55,557 nucleotides of DNA from JBOICV01 sp050740255. Lineage in GTDB: Bacteria > Pseudomonadota > Gammaproteobacteria > Nevskiales > JBOICV01. How positions within the stretch are numbered: the first letter of the stretch is position 1; each line of letters opens with the position of its first letter. Below the pieces are notes generated by a model that worked only from the letters and a program-made list of their open reading frames with translations, did not search any database and was not told where the DNA came from. The DNA lies in assembly GCA_050740255.1 (NCBI GenBank), contig JBOICV010000116.1:1-55557 (forward strand), written 5' to 3'. Positions 1 to 8,748 of this stretch are shown piece by piece. A program made the translations under genes and the position numbers.

Positions 1-126
1 TAATACATCCATGCTGATCACTCCTGCCCGCCCTGTCTTTGTTATCGAGGGCGAAGCGTAAGGGGTGGGTCAGTTTTCGTTGCAAACTACCCCCAAAAGT
101 GGGTCAGAATTGGATGCACGCGGACA
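1..126 (-). mobile_element. Left end of an IS21-family insertion sequence (truncated by window edge)
   Basis: Reading the minus strand, the element appears to begin with TGTCCGCGTGCAT at 126. It carries two spaced copies of a CTGACCCAC-type motif (plus-strand gtgggtcag at 65-73 and 110-118), the repeated-terminus design of IS21 elements. A strong ribosome site (AGGAGTG) precedes an ATG at position 12, whose first codons (MDVL) run out of the window and would be the istA transposase. The IS tip lies 21 bp past the stop of the neighbouring esterase. The family is recognised from memory of IS21 ends; the transposase itself is not visible. Confidence 0.6.
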
Positions 127-147
127 CCTCTTCCTCTTTCTCCGTTC

Positions 148-1116
148 CTACTGGGCTGGACAGCCTGGGACGTTGAAGGGGGTGGGCATCGCTTGTTCGC
201 AGACCCGCCACTGGGCAATGGCGCTGGCCGCAATAGGGCTTCCATCACCTTGGTGAGAGATGAAGAAGCAGGCGACCACGTCGGACACGCAACCAGGCTG
301 CCCTGGGCCGGCGGGCGGGAGGAGGAATACGCGGCTATTCGGGTGGCTGCTGCGGAACTGCGTCGCTTGATTCGCCGGAACCACCGGATCGTTTTGGGAA
401 TGCCCGAGGAGGACCGGCATGTTCGCGAGCTGCGGGTAGGTAACTGGGCTCCAGGCCGCGTAGGCGGCCGGCGGGATGGCGAGATTGTTCTGGAGGAGTT
501 GCAGCCCGAATCCAGTCAGCTGGCCAAGGTTGGTCGGCGCCGCCTCGGTGACGACACAGCCCACGTTAGGACGGATCGCGCCCACGAGCAATGCGAAGTG
601 GCCGCCGGATGATCCGCCCCAAACGCAGACCGGCAGGCTGGCGATGCCTGGGTTCTGATCGAAGTATGCGCGCAGGAAATCGAACTGCTGAACCGCGTCG
701 AAGAAACCCTGCTGACCGTTGGTCAGCTCGACGGTCCAGGTGTACCAGCCGTAGCCGTTCCAGCGCGCCGGAATTCCGGCACCGATGAAGTTATCGACGA
801 TCTGGGGACCGCTCTGCCAGGCGCCGGCGGCGAGGATCAGCATCATGCCCTTCACGGGGACACCCGCGGGCGGGACACCCAATTCGACTCGACAAAGACT
901 ATCGTTCGCCCCTGCCTGACCGACTGGCGGCCGATCGCAGACGGGTAGCGGCGGTAGCGCCGCTTGCGCACTCGTCGCCCCAAACGCCGCCATCAGCACG
1001 ATGACGAGCGCCGTAATCCGCTTCAACCAGAGCAGGGTGCCCAGCTTCGTCAAGCGTCGCGAAACCATGGCTTCAAGAAACCGCGCAGGGCGGGGTCGAG
1101 TCAATGTCGTTTTCAT
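148..1116 (-). CDS. Secreted alpha/beta-hydrolase (esterase or PHB-depolymerase-like)
   Basis: A 322-residue protein with an N-terminal signal sequence. A basic segment and a hydrophobic stretch at about 34-46 end in a likely cleavage after AQA (residue 52). The first ATG is preferred because GGAG lies 8 bp upstream, although this makes the signal unusually long. The nucleophile elbow is G-S-S-G-G with Ser170 as the likely nucleophile. Asp243 (NDPVVP) and His289 complete a plausible triad. Seven or more cysteines in the mature part suggest disulfides and an exported enzyme. The substrate cannot be told. The leader DNA is a near copy of that of the next gene (the peptidase ending at 1229), so the two arose by local duplication or recombination. 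Confidence 0.75.
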   Translation of the reverse strand: MKTTLTRPRPARFLEAMVSRRLTKLGTLLWLKRITALVIVLMAAFGATSAQAALPPLPVCDRPPVGQAGANDSLCRVELGVPPAGVPVKGMMLILAAGAWQSGPQIVDNFIGAGIPARWNGYGWYTWTVELTNGQQGFFDAVQQFDFLRAYFDQNPGIASLPVCVWGGSSGGHFALLVGAIRPNVGCVVTEAAPTNLGQLTGFGLQLLQNNLAIPPAAYAAWSPVTYPQLANMPVLLGHSQNDPVVPANQATQFRSSHPNSRVFLLPPAGPGQPGCVSDVVACFFISHQGDGSPIAASAIAQWRVCEQAMPTPFNVPGCPAQ

Positions 1117-1275
1117 CGCGTGTACTCCAGGTCATGTAAGTGGTCCGCATCGGCGACAGGCGTCGATAGCGGAGTCCGAAGCGGCATTGCCGCTGGTTTC
1201 GTCAAGTTTCCCATGGCCGATTGGACCGTCAGGGAGCCGGGCCTGAAACAACAATCGGCGGCGGCGCGTCGCCCG
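963..1275. repeat. Duplicated leader/tail block, copy A
   Basis: Bases 963-1054 (signal-peptide coding part of the esterase) and 1198-1275 (3' end of the peptidase) closely match the contiguous block at 3282-3437. In this copy the two halves are 143 bp apart, and both edges of the spacer carry the nonamer TTCGTCAAG (1046-1054 and 1198-1206). The spacer contains the esterase start codon. Confidence 0.8.
1132..1228 (-). pseudogene. Relic of a LamG/concanavalin-like domain start after the peptidase
   Basis: Just past the peptidase stop, in a shifted frame, the minus strand reads DGPIGHGKLDETSGNAAS and then stops at 1132-1134. The pattern G-x-W-K-L-D-E-x-S-G is the typical opening of LamG (jelly-roll lectin) domains often appended to secreted peptidases; here Trp is replaced by Gly. 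I infer that the peptidase, or its ancestor, once carried a C-terminal LamG domain that was cut off by a frameshift and deletion. A profile search would decide. Confidence 0.45.
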
Positions 1276-3349
1276 AGCAGACGGGTCTCGTCCCACATGC
1301 GATCCCGTGCGCGTCGAACGCGTCCCAGATGCGACAGCCGTCCGGCGTGCCGTTGGCGAGATTTCCGTCGTCGTCGTCGACCGCGAGAAACACGGTGTAC
1401 CAGTTGGTGGCGCCGCAGCCGTTCACGACGGCCGACGCGTTGCACCTGCCGCCGCTCACCAACTGGTACGCGCTCTTCGTCGGGGCGAGGCTCTCGTACC
1501 AGATCTCCTCAAGCTTCGAAAATCCAAGCTCGGTGCCGTGCGCCCCGACGAGGAGCTGGCCGAGGTCCCAGACCGCCGAGCTCGCGATGTAACTCTCGCA
1601 GTGGCCCTCGTAGCCCATCGGTCCCTGGTACGGGATGAGGCCGGAGGCGAGAAACGGGCACGCCAAGCGGTCGCAGTCGATGCCGGCGTCGTCGGTGACG
1701 GTGCTCGGTCTGGCGATCACCGCCGGGCCGCTGATGTCGAAGTCCGAGATGTCTCGCACGCCAGTACAGCTTTGGCAGTTCGGGCAGTTCAGGCCTGGCC
1801 GGAAGTTCTGGCCGATGCAGCCGTCTTGTGATTCCAGCATCGCGAAGATGTCGCCGACCGCTTCGCCGGTGCCTCTCTCGTTCGCTGCGCCGCCGGTATT
1901 CTGGTCGAGACCATGGCCCCATTCGTGGCGCATGATGGAGGCGATCTCACCGCTGTTCGAGCAGCCGCCGCCCGAGCGGTAGAAGTTGACCGTCGAGCCG
2001 TTCCAGAAGGCGTTGCATGTCTGATTGATGTTCACGTTCGCCCGCAGCGTCCCCTGCAGCCACGTGTTCGAGGGCAGGAACACCGCCGCGCGGCGGTTCG
2101 ACTGCGTGAGATGGTAGAAGGCGGTTCGCGCCGCATGGGTGTTGCCGGCTCCACCGATCCCCGGTGTCGTGCAGTCCGTCCCTCCGCTGGTGCCGAGGTT
2201 GAGGTTCCCGTCGGTCGAGCTCGAGAGCGAGATACCCGTCGCCCCGCCCAGGGAGAGGCCCAGGGAGCTCAGGAGGTCCAGCAGGGGCTGCAGCACGCCA
2301 CCGGTCGCGGCGCAATTGTCGCTCATCCGGGTGTATCGACCGTTGAGCGTGGTCGTCGCGGTGCCGCCGGAGTAGTCGTAGACGCCGAAGCCGTTGGTGA
2401 TCTTGGTTCCGTTGTTGCTGACGCTGGTCTGGGGAAAGGGTTGCAGGATCTCCGGATCGCTGTTCGTGACCGGATAGATGCCGCCGCTGACTGTTGCGTT
2501 GGCGTACAGGTTCCGATCCACGAGCTCGAGGAGCTCGCCGCTCTGCGCGTCGAGGCGCGCACGGTAGGTCGCCGGGTCGCCCGCCACTCGGAACGACACC
2601 TGCCAGACGAGCCGGTGGTCGTAGCCCTTGCCCGGCACACCGACGTAGCGCTCGCCGCTCGTCTCACCGCGGGGAAGCAGCGGCACGATCTCGAGCGTGC
2701 CCTGATCGAGCACCGTCACCCGGCCCGCGCCCACGCCGACCTGCGCGAGCACCCGCCCGAGCGCAGCGAACTTCGCGATCCGTGGCACGCGATCGATCCG
2801 CACGTCGGCCACCCGCTCGGTCCCGAACTGGATGAGCCTACCGTGATTCAGCCGGAAGAAAACCTTCGCCCCTTCGACCACCACGCCGCGGAAGGTCTGC
2901 TGCAGCTCGACGAACCACATGTGCTCGCCGGCAGGGCCGCTCGCGGTCAGATCGAGACGAAGGTCCGCCGGATCGACGCGGAAGAGCTCGGGGAAGCGAC
3001 CGATGAAGCCGCGGACACTGCGCTCGACGTCCTTGAGGTCGACCGGCGCATCGGGAAGCATCGGCATACCGGAGCCCTGCACCAGGTTCGGCCGATCGGC
3101 GCGCTCGTCCCAGCGGACTTCCCAGCTTCCGCCGTAGGTGGCGAGGAACCGCTCGAAGCCCGCCCGGCTGGCGTAGGGCGGGTGGCCCGGCTCGACCGCC
3201 GCGATCGAGGGCTCCGCGCGAAGCATCGGCGGCATCAGCCGCTGAGCGATCGCCGGCGGATCTTGCGGCACGTCGATCGCTTGCGCACTCGTCGCCCCCA
3301 ACGCCATCAGCACGATGACGAGCGCCCAAGTCCGCTTCAACCAGAGCAT
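1229..3349 (-). CDS. Secreted zinc metallopeptidase (gluzincin, M36/M4-like)
   Basis: About 706 residues from the ATG at 3349, which has GAAGG upstream; a TTG three codons earlier is the alternative. A short signal peptide ends in SAQA. The prodomain (about 60-280) has features of FTP/PepSY propeptides, for example the conserved RGVVVEGAKV stretch. The catalytic part holds HEWGH near residue 475 with GEAVGD about 18 residues on, giving the third zinc ligand. This HExxH...E spacing is that of gluzincins such as thermolysin and fungalysin. The C-terminus is cysteine-rich and ends in a proline-rich tail (APPPIVVSGPAP). The enzyme probably acts outside the cell. Its 5' end looks rearranged (see the repeat features). 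Confidence 0.8.
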   Translation of the reverse strand: MLWLKRTWALVIVLMALGATSAQAIDVPQDPPAIAQRLMPPMLRAEPSIAAVEPGHPPYASRAGFERFLATYGGSWEVRWDERADRPNLVQGSGMPMLPDAPVDLKDVERSVRGFIGRFPELFRVDPADLRLDLTASGPAGEHMWFVELQQTFRGVVVEGAKVFFRLNHGRLIQFGTERVADVRIDRVPRIAKFAALGRVLAQVGVGAGRVTVLDQGTLEIVPLLPRGETSGERYVGVPGKGYDHRLVWQVSFRVAGDPATYRARLDAQSGELLELVDRNLYANATVSGGIYPVTNSDPEILQPFPQTSVSNNGTKITNGFGVYDYSGGTATTTLNGRYTRMSDNCAATGGVLQPLLDLLSSLGLSLGGATGISLSSSTDGNLNLGTSGGTDCTTPGIGGAGNTHAARTAFYHLTQSNRRAAVFLPSNTWLQGTLRANVNINQTCNAFWNGSTVNFYRSGGGCSNSGEIASIMRHEWGHGLDQNTGGAANERGTGEAVGDIFAMLESQDGCIGQNFRPGLNCPNCQSCTGVRDISDFDISGPAVIARPSTVTDDAGIDCDRLACPFLASGLIPYQGPMGYEGHCESYIASSAVWDLGQLLVGAHGTELGFSKLEEIWYESLAPTKSAYQLVSGGRCNASAVVNGCGATNWYTVFLAVDDDDGNLANGTPDGCRIWDAFDAHGIACGTRPVCSGDAPPPIVVSGPAP

Positions 3350-3437
3350 GGCGCCCAACCTTCGTCAAGTTTCCAGTGGCCGACCGGACCGTCAGGGAGC
3401 CGGGGCTGAAACAACAATCGGCGTCGGCGCGTCGCCC
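3282..3437. repeat. Duplicated leader/tail block, copy B
   Basis: This block contains, without the spacer of copy A, the peptidase leader (3282-3369) followed by a second copy of the peptidase tail (3361-3437). On the minus strand the tail copy reads GDAPTPIVVSAPAP and stops, and in a shifted frame gives GPVGHWKLDEG, the canonical LamG opening. The halves are joined at a single TTCGTCAAG (3361-3369), the nonamer that borders the spacer in copy A. Confidence 0.8.
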
Positions 3438-3560
3438 TGGCGGCGGACTCGGCCGGGTCCGTATCGACCTCGAGCTCCAACGCCATGGCATCTCCCGTAC
3501 CAGCGGCCCTTTCGATCCACATCCTTTCCATCGTTACTGAGCGAGATATTCGGATTGAGG

Positions 3561-5096
3561 TTAGAGCGCCAGATCAATGACAGTAACGGACTGCGGCGCC
3601 AGACTGAGACTGAGCGGCGTCCCCTGTAGTGCACCGACCGCCTCAGCGACGAAAGTGGGTGCGCCGCCGCCACCACTCGAGAACGCCATAAGGGCTGTGC
3701 CATGCGCCGCATAGGTTCTTTTTTCGCCACCACCGTTGACCGCCGAGGCGAAATTCAGCGTGGTCGGATGGCTGGCGGTTACGTCGCGGTTGATCAGCAC
3801 GACTCGCACACGGCCCGCATCGGTGCAAGCGAACCCACTGACCAGGGGCACACCGTTGGTCGCCGGCACGACGCCGAATTCGGGGGCATCGAAGGTCGGC
3901 GTCGCTACCGCTATCGGCAATCGAGCACCGCGCAGGTCTCTAGAGAGTTCTCTCAGCATCGTGAAAGCTGGCCGCATGGTGGCATTGAAGCCGATCGCTC
4001 CGAAGAAGCCATTGCCAACCAGAGACCAGTGGTTGGCGCTGAGGATGTCGTCGCGCGCCGCGTACAGCGTCAGCAGGTCGGCAATGTAGAGGGCGCCGGC
4101 CGGCGAGTTGATGAGGTTGTCACTCGACCGGCCAAGTGTAACGAGCGGACTATACTCGGTGATCGCGAACGGTACGTCGAGCCCGCTTGCCAACATCCGC
4201 AGCTTGAGGGCGTCGAGATCCCGCATGGACGCCGTGGCCGCTGCCGAAAAGGCGACGTTTAGCTGATTATTCGCTGGCGCACCTGGGGTGAACGTGAACG
4301 GCAAGTACGCGTTGTGGACCGCGACATAGCCGAGCGGGACGGTGCGCCCGTTGAGCACGGTGGCGTTGTACGTATCGTACGGGGGAGTAAGAAACCGTTC
4401 GACGTTCGGCGAGACCAGCGGCAGGCCGACTTGGATCGAAGGATCGACGGCCTGCATCGCCGGCACGAACGAGTTCAGCGCCACCAGATACTCGGCCGGC
4501 GTCCGGGTAAATTGGGGTTGGTTCTCGTTTCGCAGATAGGGCTCGTTGCCGATCTCCCAAAAGCGTGCGATCGGAAGACCCGCACCGGTGGCGGGCTGAT
4601 CGATGTTGACGAACCTCACCCAGTCCGCGGCTTCGCTGGCCGTGCCGGTCACGGTATTCACGCTGATCAGCGGTTCGGCTCCTAGAATCCTGCTGAGGTT
4701 GAGCATCTCGACGGTGCCGAAGAATACCGTTGCCGGTATGCCTGAAAAGGCGTTGATGCTTTGTCCCCTGCTCGCGAGCGGACCGATGCCCGTCTGCCAG
4801 CGATACGCGTCGGTCAGGGTTCCTCCCGGGTAGCGGACCATGGTCGGAGCAAGATCCGTCGCCCGTGCGAGTACCTGGGGAGCGAAGCTCAGGCTGTTGG
4901 GCAGGAGCAAGCCGTCCCCGCTGTGTATCCATTGGGTGTTCGTCCCCACCACGAGCCGATTGACCTGCGGCTGCGTCGTCACGCTAGAGTTGTCGACCGT
5001 GACGCTTACCGGAGCTCCGACCGGGGGGAGGGGAGGACACCCGGCCAACATCAGCATCAGAAGACCAGAACCGAGAACACGAATTGCAGTGTTCAT
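3561..5096 (-). CDS. Lipoprotein glycoside hydrolase, TIM-barrel (clan A-like)
   Basis: About 511 residues from the third in-frame ATG, chosen because GGAGGT lies 7 bp upstream of 5096. The N-terminus is a lipoprotein signal with lipobox LAGC, so the protein is probably anchored in the outer membrane. The motif RYPGGTLTDAYRWQ near residue 90 and WEIGNEPYL further on (Asn-Glu, likely acid/base) resemble GH51/GH39/GH79-type enzymes. ITEYSPLV provides a candidate nucleophile Glu. A beta-sandwich-like C-terminal part follows. This points to hydrolysis of a plant or microbial polysaccharide or glycoside. The exact family cannot be fixed by eye. Confidence 0.7.
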   Translation of the reverse strand: MNTAIRVLGSGLLMLMLAGCPPLPPVGAPVSVTVDNSSVTTQPQVNRLVVGTNTQWIHSGDGLLLPNSLSFAPQVLARATDLAPTMVRYPGGTLTDAYRWQTGIGPLASRGQSINAFSGIPATVFFGTVEMLNLSRILGAEPLISVNTVTGTASEAADWVRFVNIDQPATGAGLPIARFWEIGNEPYLRNENQPQFTRTPAEYLVALNSFVPAMQAVDPSIQVGLPLVSPNVERFLTPPYDTYNATVLNGRTVPLGYVAVHNAYLPFTFTPGAPANNQLNVAFSAAATASMRDLDALKLRMLASGLDVPFAITEYSPLVTLGRSSDNLINSPAGALYIADLLTLYAARDDILSANHWSLVGNGFFGAIGFNATMRPAFTMLRELSRDLRGARLPIAVATPTFDAPEFGVVPATNGVPLVSGFACTDAGRVRVVLINRDVTASHPTTLNFASAVNGGGEKRTYAAHGTALMAFSSGGGGAPTFVAEAVGALQGTPLSLSLAPQSVTVIDLAL

Positions 5097-5199
5097 GAAC
5101 ATTACCTCCATGTAATGTTAATGTTGCGGGCCCCGATTCTCCGGTCAAGCAAGACTAGCGCGTTGACTCCTGTCTACGCACCGTCTGCTAGAACCGTAC

Positions 5200-5512
5200 G
5201 CTCCGTTCGACGACGTGTCAAGCTGCAGTCTCTTTCCAATATGGTTTGAGCAGGCCGTGCTTCTTCGCCGTGGAGGAACTCGATCCAAAAGGGAAGCTGC
5301 GCAAGCGCTATCCGCAGGATCAGATCATGACGCCCTTCGACAAACTCAAGTCACTGCCCGACGCCGGCACCCACCTCAAACCGGGTCTCACCCTTGCCGC
5401 CCTCGAACACACCGCTGCCCAGACGTCCGAAAATCAAGCCGCGCAACAGCTCGACACCGCTCGCACTCAACTCTTCCAATCCATCTTCCGCCGGTCCAAG
5501 TCCGCCGCCTGA
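5200..5512 (+). pseudogene. C-terminal fragment of an integrase-type transposase
   Basis: The readable frame ends at 5512 and contains RPCFFAVEELDPKGKLRKRY followed by MTPFDKLKSLPDA. This pattern (RPC-F-A, KGK-RKRY, MTP-(Y/F)-(E/D)-K-(L/F)-SL) is that of the C-terminus of DDE/integrase-fold IS transposases. No DDE catalytic core is present upstream, and no terminal repeats are visible. The next 150 bp up to the following gene also hold a 30-residue open stretch (5570-5662) that I do not recognise. An old, degraded insertion. Confidence 0.65.
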
Positions 5513-5785
5513 CGCAACCACTGAATCAAGGCTCCTTCAGACTCAAACCTGAATTAGAAAAGACTCTTCGAGGTTGATCTCGACATCGTATGGACCACCG
5601 TCAAGCAGGACTTCCCGCAGCTTCGGGTCAAGATCCGGGCGATTCTGGATGCGCTCCAGTAGCTTCGTGCCCGGGTGAACTCCGGACTTTCTTGCCTGCC
5701 CTCCGCGGGCTGCGCCGGGCCCATGAAGAGACTACTAGTTGCAACACCAACTGAACCCGGCGCGCGCTTGCCTATCCAAAGGGGC

Positions 5786-6574
5786 ATGGCTCCACGCAGG
5801 CTGCTGGCCCTCCTCCTTCTCGCGACGCCCCTGCTTGCGCGCGCGGACGCGGCGCCGGTCATCGAGATCGTTGACGATGCCAGGGTCGGCGAGCCGCGCG
5901 TCGTCGAATTGCGGGCACTCTTCACGCGCTGGGCTGCGCGCGAGTACCGCTATTTGCAAGCGCAGGGTCCGAAGCCGATCAAGATACTGCTGAGCAAGCG
6001 CGCCGGTCCGGGCCTTTACGTCGGCGACCAGATTCTGATGCCGCCGAACGATCCGCACGAGATGCTGGAGACTTTCGTCCACGAGCTCGCACACCACATT
6101 ACCGGACACGACTCGAGCTTCTTCTTCAAGGAGGGTATCGCCACGCACACGCTGGAGGCGCTGTTCGCGCAGGATCATCGCATTCCCCAGAGCTGGCCGC
6201 AGTACGGGCAGAGCAACGACGCCTGGGTCAACCTGTTCTCGCATCGTGGGCAACTGATATCGCTGAAACAAGCGCTGGCCTGGCCGCGCTATGACGGCAG
6301 CAGCGCCGAAGGCGACTTCCATTCCTGGCAGGTGTACTGCATGGCTGGGTCGTTCATCGGCTGGTACATCGGCCGCTACGGCTACGATGCGTTCTTGCAA
6401 GCCTTTCGTGACGAGGCGCCCGGGCAACCCGCCGCGGAACTGGAACAGCAGTGGTTGAAGAGCATCCACGACCAGCAGCTTGCGCTGTTCGATCCGGCGC
6501 AAGCCCTACCGCAGCGAGCGCGTTACCGCGGCTTCGCGCGCCGGCTCAGCGCCGCAGCGCCAGCCGGCAGGTGA
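5786..6574 (+). CDS. Exported HExxH metallopeptidase-like protein
   Basis: A 262-residue product from the internal ATG at 5786, which gives a compact signal peptide (MAPRR, then a Leu/Ala run ending ARADA) and has a purine-rich AAAGGGG just upstream. HELAHH (residues 99-104) followed by KEGIAT (Glu116) matches the gluzincin pattern of small membrane-associated or periplasmic peptidases. The second half is helical and rich in aromatic residues. The specificity is unknown. A similarly built protein is encoded at 48661-49497, so the genome has more than one such enzyme. It is probably monocistronic. Confidence 0.7.
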   Translation: MAPRRLLALLLLATPLLARADAAPVIEIVDDARVGEPRVVELRALFTRWAAREYRYLQAQGPKPIKILLSKRAGPGLYVGDQILMPPNDPHEMLETFVHELAHHITGHDSSFFFKEGIATHTLEALFAQDHRIPQSWPQYGQSNDAWVNLFSHRGQLISLKQALAWPRYDGSSAEGDFHSWQVYCMAGSFIGWYIGRYGYDAFLQAFRDEAPGQPAAELEQQWLKSIHDQQLALFDPAQALPQRARYRGFARRLSAAAPAGR

Positions 6575-6883
6575 CGATGCCGGTGAATACGAAATAGAGG
6601 ATGCCGACGCATAGGGTCGGCGTGGAACCCGCGGACGGCAGTTTTGAGTCCGAAAGCGGCTCTACCGACCGATCTCGCGGGTTCGCCGCGGAAATGCGCA
6701 GGCTGCTTTTCGGCGATGCGTGGCCCGCCAGGGGCTTTCTCTTCAATTGACAGACAATACTCTCGACCACATCATTGTCACAAAGCCGCGCTGGTCGCCA
6801 GCAAGCGAGGCTCGGGCACCAGCTAGCTTTGGCTTCCGTCAGTACCGGCGGGTGCCAACGGCCACTCGGGGGACTTCAGCGCC
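6575..6883. other. Intergenic region with a possible permease promoter
   Basis: No convincing gene lies here. A perfect TTGACA at 6747-6752 is followed at about 17-18 bp by CATCATT, a weak -10, which could start a leader of roughly 100 nt for the permease gene. A short minus-strand frame with a hydrophobic end overlaps the previous gene and looks like chance. Confidence 0.3.
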
Positions 6884-8443
6884 ATGTCTGGACTAGACGA
6901 GAAATCCATCCTCACGGAGGATGTGAAGGTTTTGCACGGCATGGGGTATGCGCAGGAATTGTCGCGCCGCATGCGCGCCTTCTCCAATTTCGCGATCTCA
7001 TTCTCGATCATCTGCATCCTGTCAGGCGGTATCAATTCGCTCGGCCAGGCGACGGCAGGTGCGGGCGGAGCGGCGATCGGCATTGGCTGGCCGGTCGGCG
7101 TGCTCATCTCAGGCGTCTTTGCCATAGCGCTGGCGCAGATCTCGTCGGCCTACCCGACGGCGGGCGGCCTCTATCACTGGGGATCGATCCTCGGCAACCG
7201 CTTCACTGGCTGGCTGTCAGCATGGCTCAACCTCTTGGGCCTCATCACGGTTCTGGGCGCTATCAACGTCGGCACGTTCTACTTCTTTTTCGGTGCTTTC
7301 GGCCCTCAATTCGGTATCGAGGATACGCTGACGCATCGCGTCCTCTTCGTCGCCGCGATCACGGCACTCCAAGCCCTCGTCAACCACATGGGCATCGGAC
7401 TCACCACGAAGCTCACCGATCTGTCGGGGTACCTGATCTTTCTCGTCGCGGTCGCCCTGGCGGTCACGTGTCTCGTCTTCGCCGAGTCGTGGGACTTCTC
7501 GCGCCTGTTTACCTTCGCCAACTACAGCGGCACGGAAGGCGCGAGCGCCGTTTGGCCGGTGGTTATGCCGGCACTGTTAACCTTCATTGCTGGTCTCCTG
7601 CTGCCGATCTACACGATCACTGGATATGACGCTTCGGCGCATACGGCCGAGGAAACCGTGAATGCCGCCACTTCCGTGCCGCAAGGCATGGTTTCGTCGG
7701 TGCTGTGGTCTGGCGTCTTCGGGTACCTGTTCCTGTGCGCGTTCGTGCTCATGATCCCGAACATGGACGATGCAGCCAAGCAGGGCTGGAACGTCTTCTT
7801 CTGGGCGATGGGAGAGCGGGTGCCGGAGACCATCAGGACGCCGCTCTACATTCTCATCTTCGTCGCTCAATGGCTATGCGGTCTCGCTACCGTCACGTCG
7901 GTATCGCGCATGCTGTTCGCGTTCTCGCGCGATGACGGTGTCCCCGGCATCTCTAAGGCGCTGGCGAAAGTCAGCCGCGCGCACCGTGCGCCCGCCAATG
8001 CTATCTGGGCGGGATCGCTCCTTGCGGTGCTCTTCGTATGGTTCACGTCCGCGATCACGATTGCCGGCACGCCGGCCTACTCGATCGTCGTCTCCTGCAC
8101 GGTGATCTTCCTGTTCCTGTCGTTCACCGTGCCGATTGCGCTCGCCCTCTTCACCTACGGAACGGAGAAGTTTCCGAAGCCAGGTCCGTGGGATCTCGGC
8201 GGCGCGCTCTTCAGGCTGGTCTGCGTCCTGTCGCTGGTGTCGATGGCCGTCATCTTCTATGCGGGCATCCAGCCGCCGAACGACTGGGCGCTGCCGATCA
8301 CTGTCGGCTTCATTGTGTTGTCGCTGGTGGTCTGGGTGCTGTTCGAGAACCGCCGCTTCAAGGGTCCGCCCATCGGTGCCGAGATCGCGCGCCGCCAGGC
8401 CGAGATCAAGGCGACTGAAGCCGCGGTCGGCGGCGCGGTTTGA
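6884..8443 (+). CDS. APC-superfamily amino-acid/polyamine permease
   Basis: A 519-residue integral membrane protein with about twelve hydrophobic helices. After a soluble N-terminus (about 45 residues), the first helix contains SGGINSLG, the glycine-rich TM1 break typical of APC transporters. TM6 and its surroundings contain YTITGYDASAHTAEET, a signature of the GABA/choline/amino-acid permease subgroup (UgaB/bacterial GABA permease-like). It probably moves an amino acid or amine across the inner membrane with a cation. It stands alone and ends at a strong terminator. The start ATG at 6884 has a GGGGGA upstream. Confidence 0.85.
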   Translation: MSGLDEKSILTEDVKVLHGMGYAQELSRRMRAFSNFAISFSIICILSGGINSLGQATAGAGGAAIGIGWPVGVLISGVFAIALAQISSAYPTAGGLYHWGSILGNRFTGWLSAWLNLLGLITVLGAINVGTFYFFFGAFGPQFGIEDTLTHRVLFVAAITALQALVNHMGIGLTTKLTDLSGYLIFLVAVALAVTCLVFAESWDFSRLFTFANYSGTEGASAVWPVVMPALLTFIAGLLLPIYTITGYDASAHTAEETVNAATSVPQGMVSSVLWSGVFGYLFLCAFVLMIPNMDDAAKQGWNVFFWAMGERVPETIRTPLYILIFVAQWLCGLATVTSVSRMLFAFSRDDGVPGISKALAKVSRAHRAPANAIWAGSLLAVLFVWFTSAITIAGTPAYSIVVSCTVIFLFLSFTVPIALALFTYGTEKFPKPGPWDLGGALFRLVCVLSLVSMAVIFYAGIQPPNDWALPITVGFIVLSLVVWVLFENRRFKGPPIGAEIARRQAEIKATEAAVGGAV

Positions 8444-8470
8444 TCTAGGAAACGGACAAGTATTAAAAGC

Positions 8471-8508
8471 GGCGCGGTCATCTTCGAGTGACCGCGCCCT
8501 TCTTTTTC
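8471..8508 (+). terminator. Rho-independent terminator after the permease
   Basis: A perfect 10-bp stem (GGCGCGGTCA at 8471-8480 with TGACCGCGCC at 8489-8498) around an 8-nt loop is followed directly by CTTCTTTTTC. It lies 27 bp past the permease stop. Confidence 0.9.
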
Positions 8509-8686
8509 TGGACCCCTCGGGTTTTTGGCACTTGGCGGACGGCCTGACCCTCGATGATTCGCGAATAGTTCGTTCGTCCTTGAGATCCACGCCCGTCAGT
8601 CGCCGGCGGAAGGCTTCCCGCAGCAGCTAATTCACCTTGAATGCGGCCTCGTCAGCGGCGAGCCCTCCGCGGCGAATGTTCGAGAC

Positions 8687-8746
8687 GAATCAATAAGAAT
8701 CAATAAGAATCAGTAGGGTCAAGAGAATCAATAAAGAGAATCAATA
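8687..8746. repeat. Cluster of five GAATCAATA repeats
   Basis: GAATCAATA or a one-base variant occurs at 8687, 8697, 8707, 8725 and 8738, in an AT-rich patch inside GC-rich DNA. The spacing is irregular (10, 10, 18, 13 bp). It directly abuts the broken edge of the GMC oxidoreductase relic. It could be a decayed insertion junction or a replication-slippage product; no function is evident. Confidence 0.6.
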
Positions 8747-8748
8747 GT

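Noticed and set aside
1913..3409. Long plus-strand open frame (498 codons) opposite the peptidase
   Set aside because: Arg/Ala/Val-rich with no domain, no ribosome site and no hydrophobic pattern. The opposite strand has a clear signal peptide and HExxH motif; it is a shadow caused by high GC.
5570..5662. Thirty-residue open stretch after the transposase fragment
   Set aside because: Too short to identify; possibly more of a decayed gene but no motif supports it.
6546..6770. Small minus-strand frame with a hydrophobic C-terminus
   Set aside because: It overlaps the end of the HExxH gene, has no ribosome site and no recognised family.
8471..8508. Hairpin as a REP-like repeat
   Set aside because: It is followed by a T-rich tract right after a gene and no second copy is seen in the window, so a terminator explains it better.
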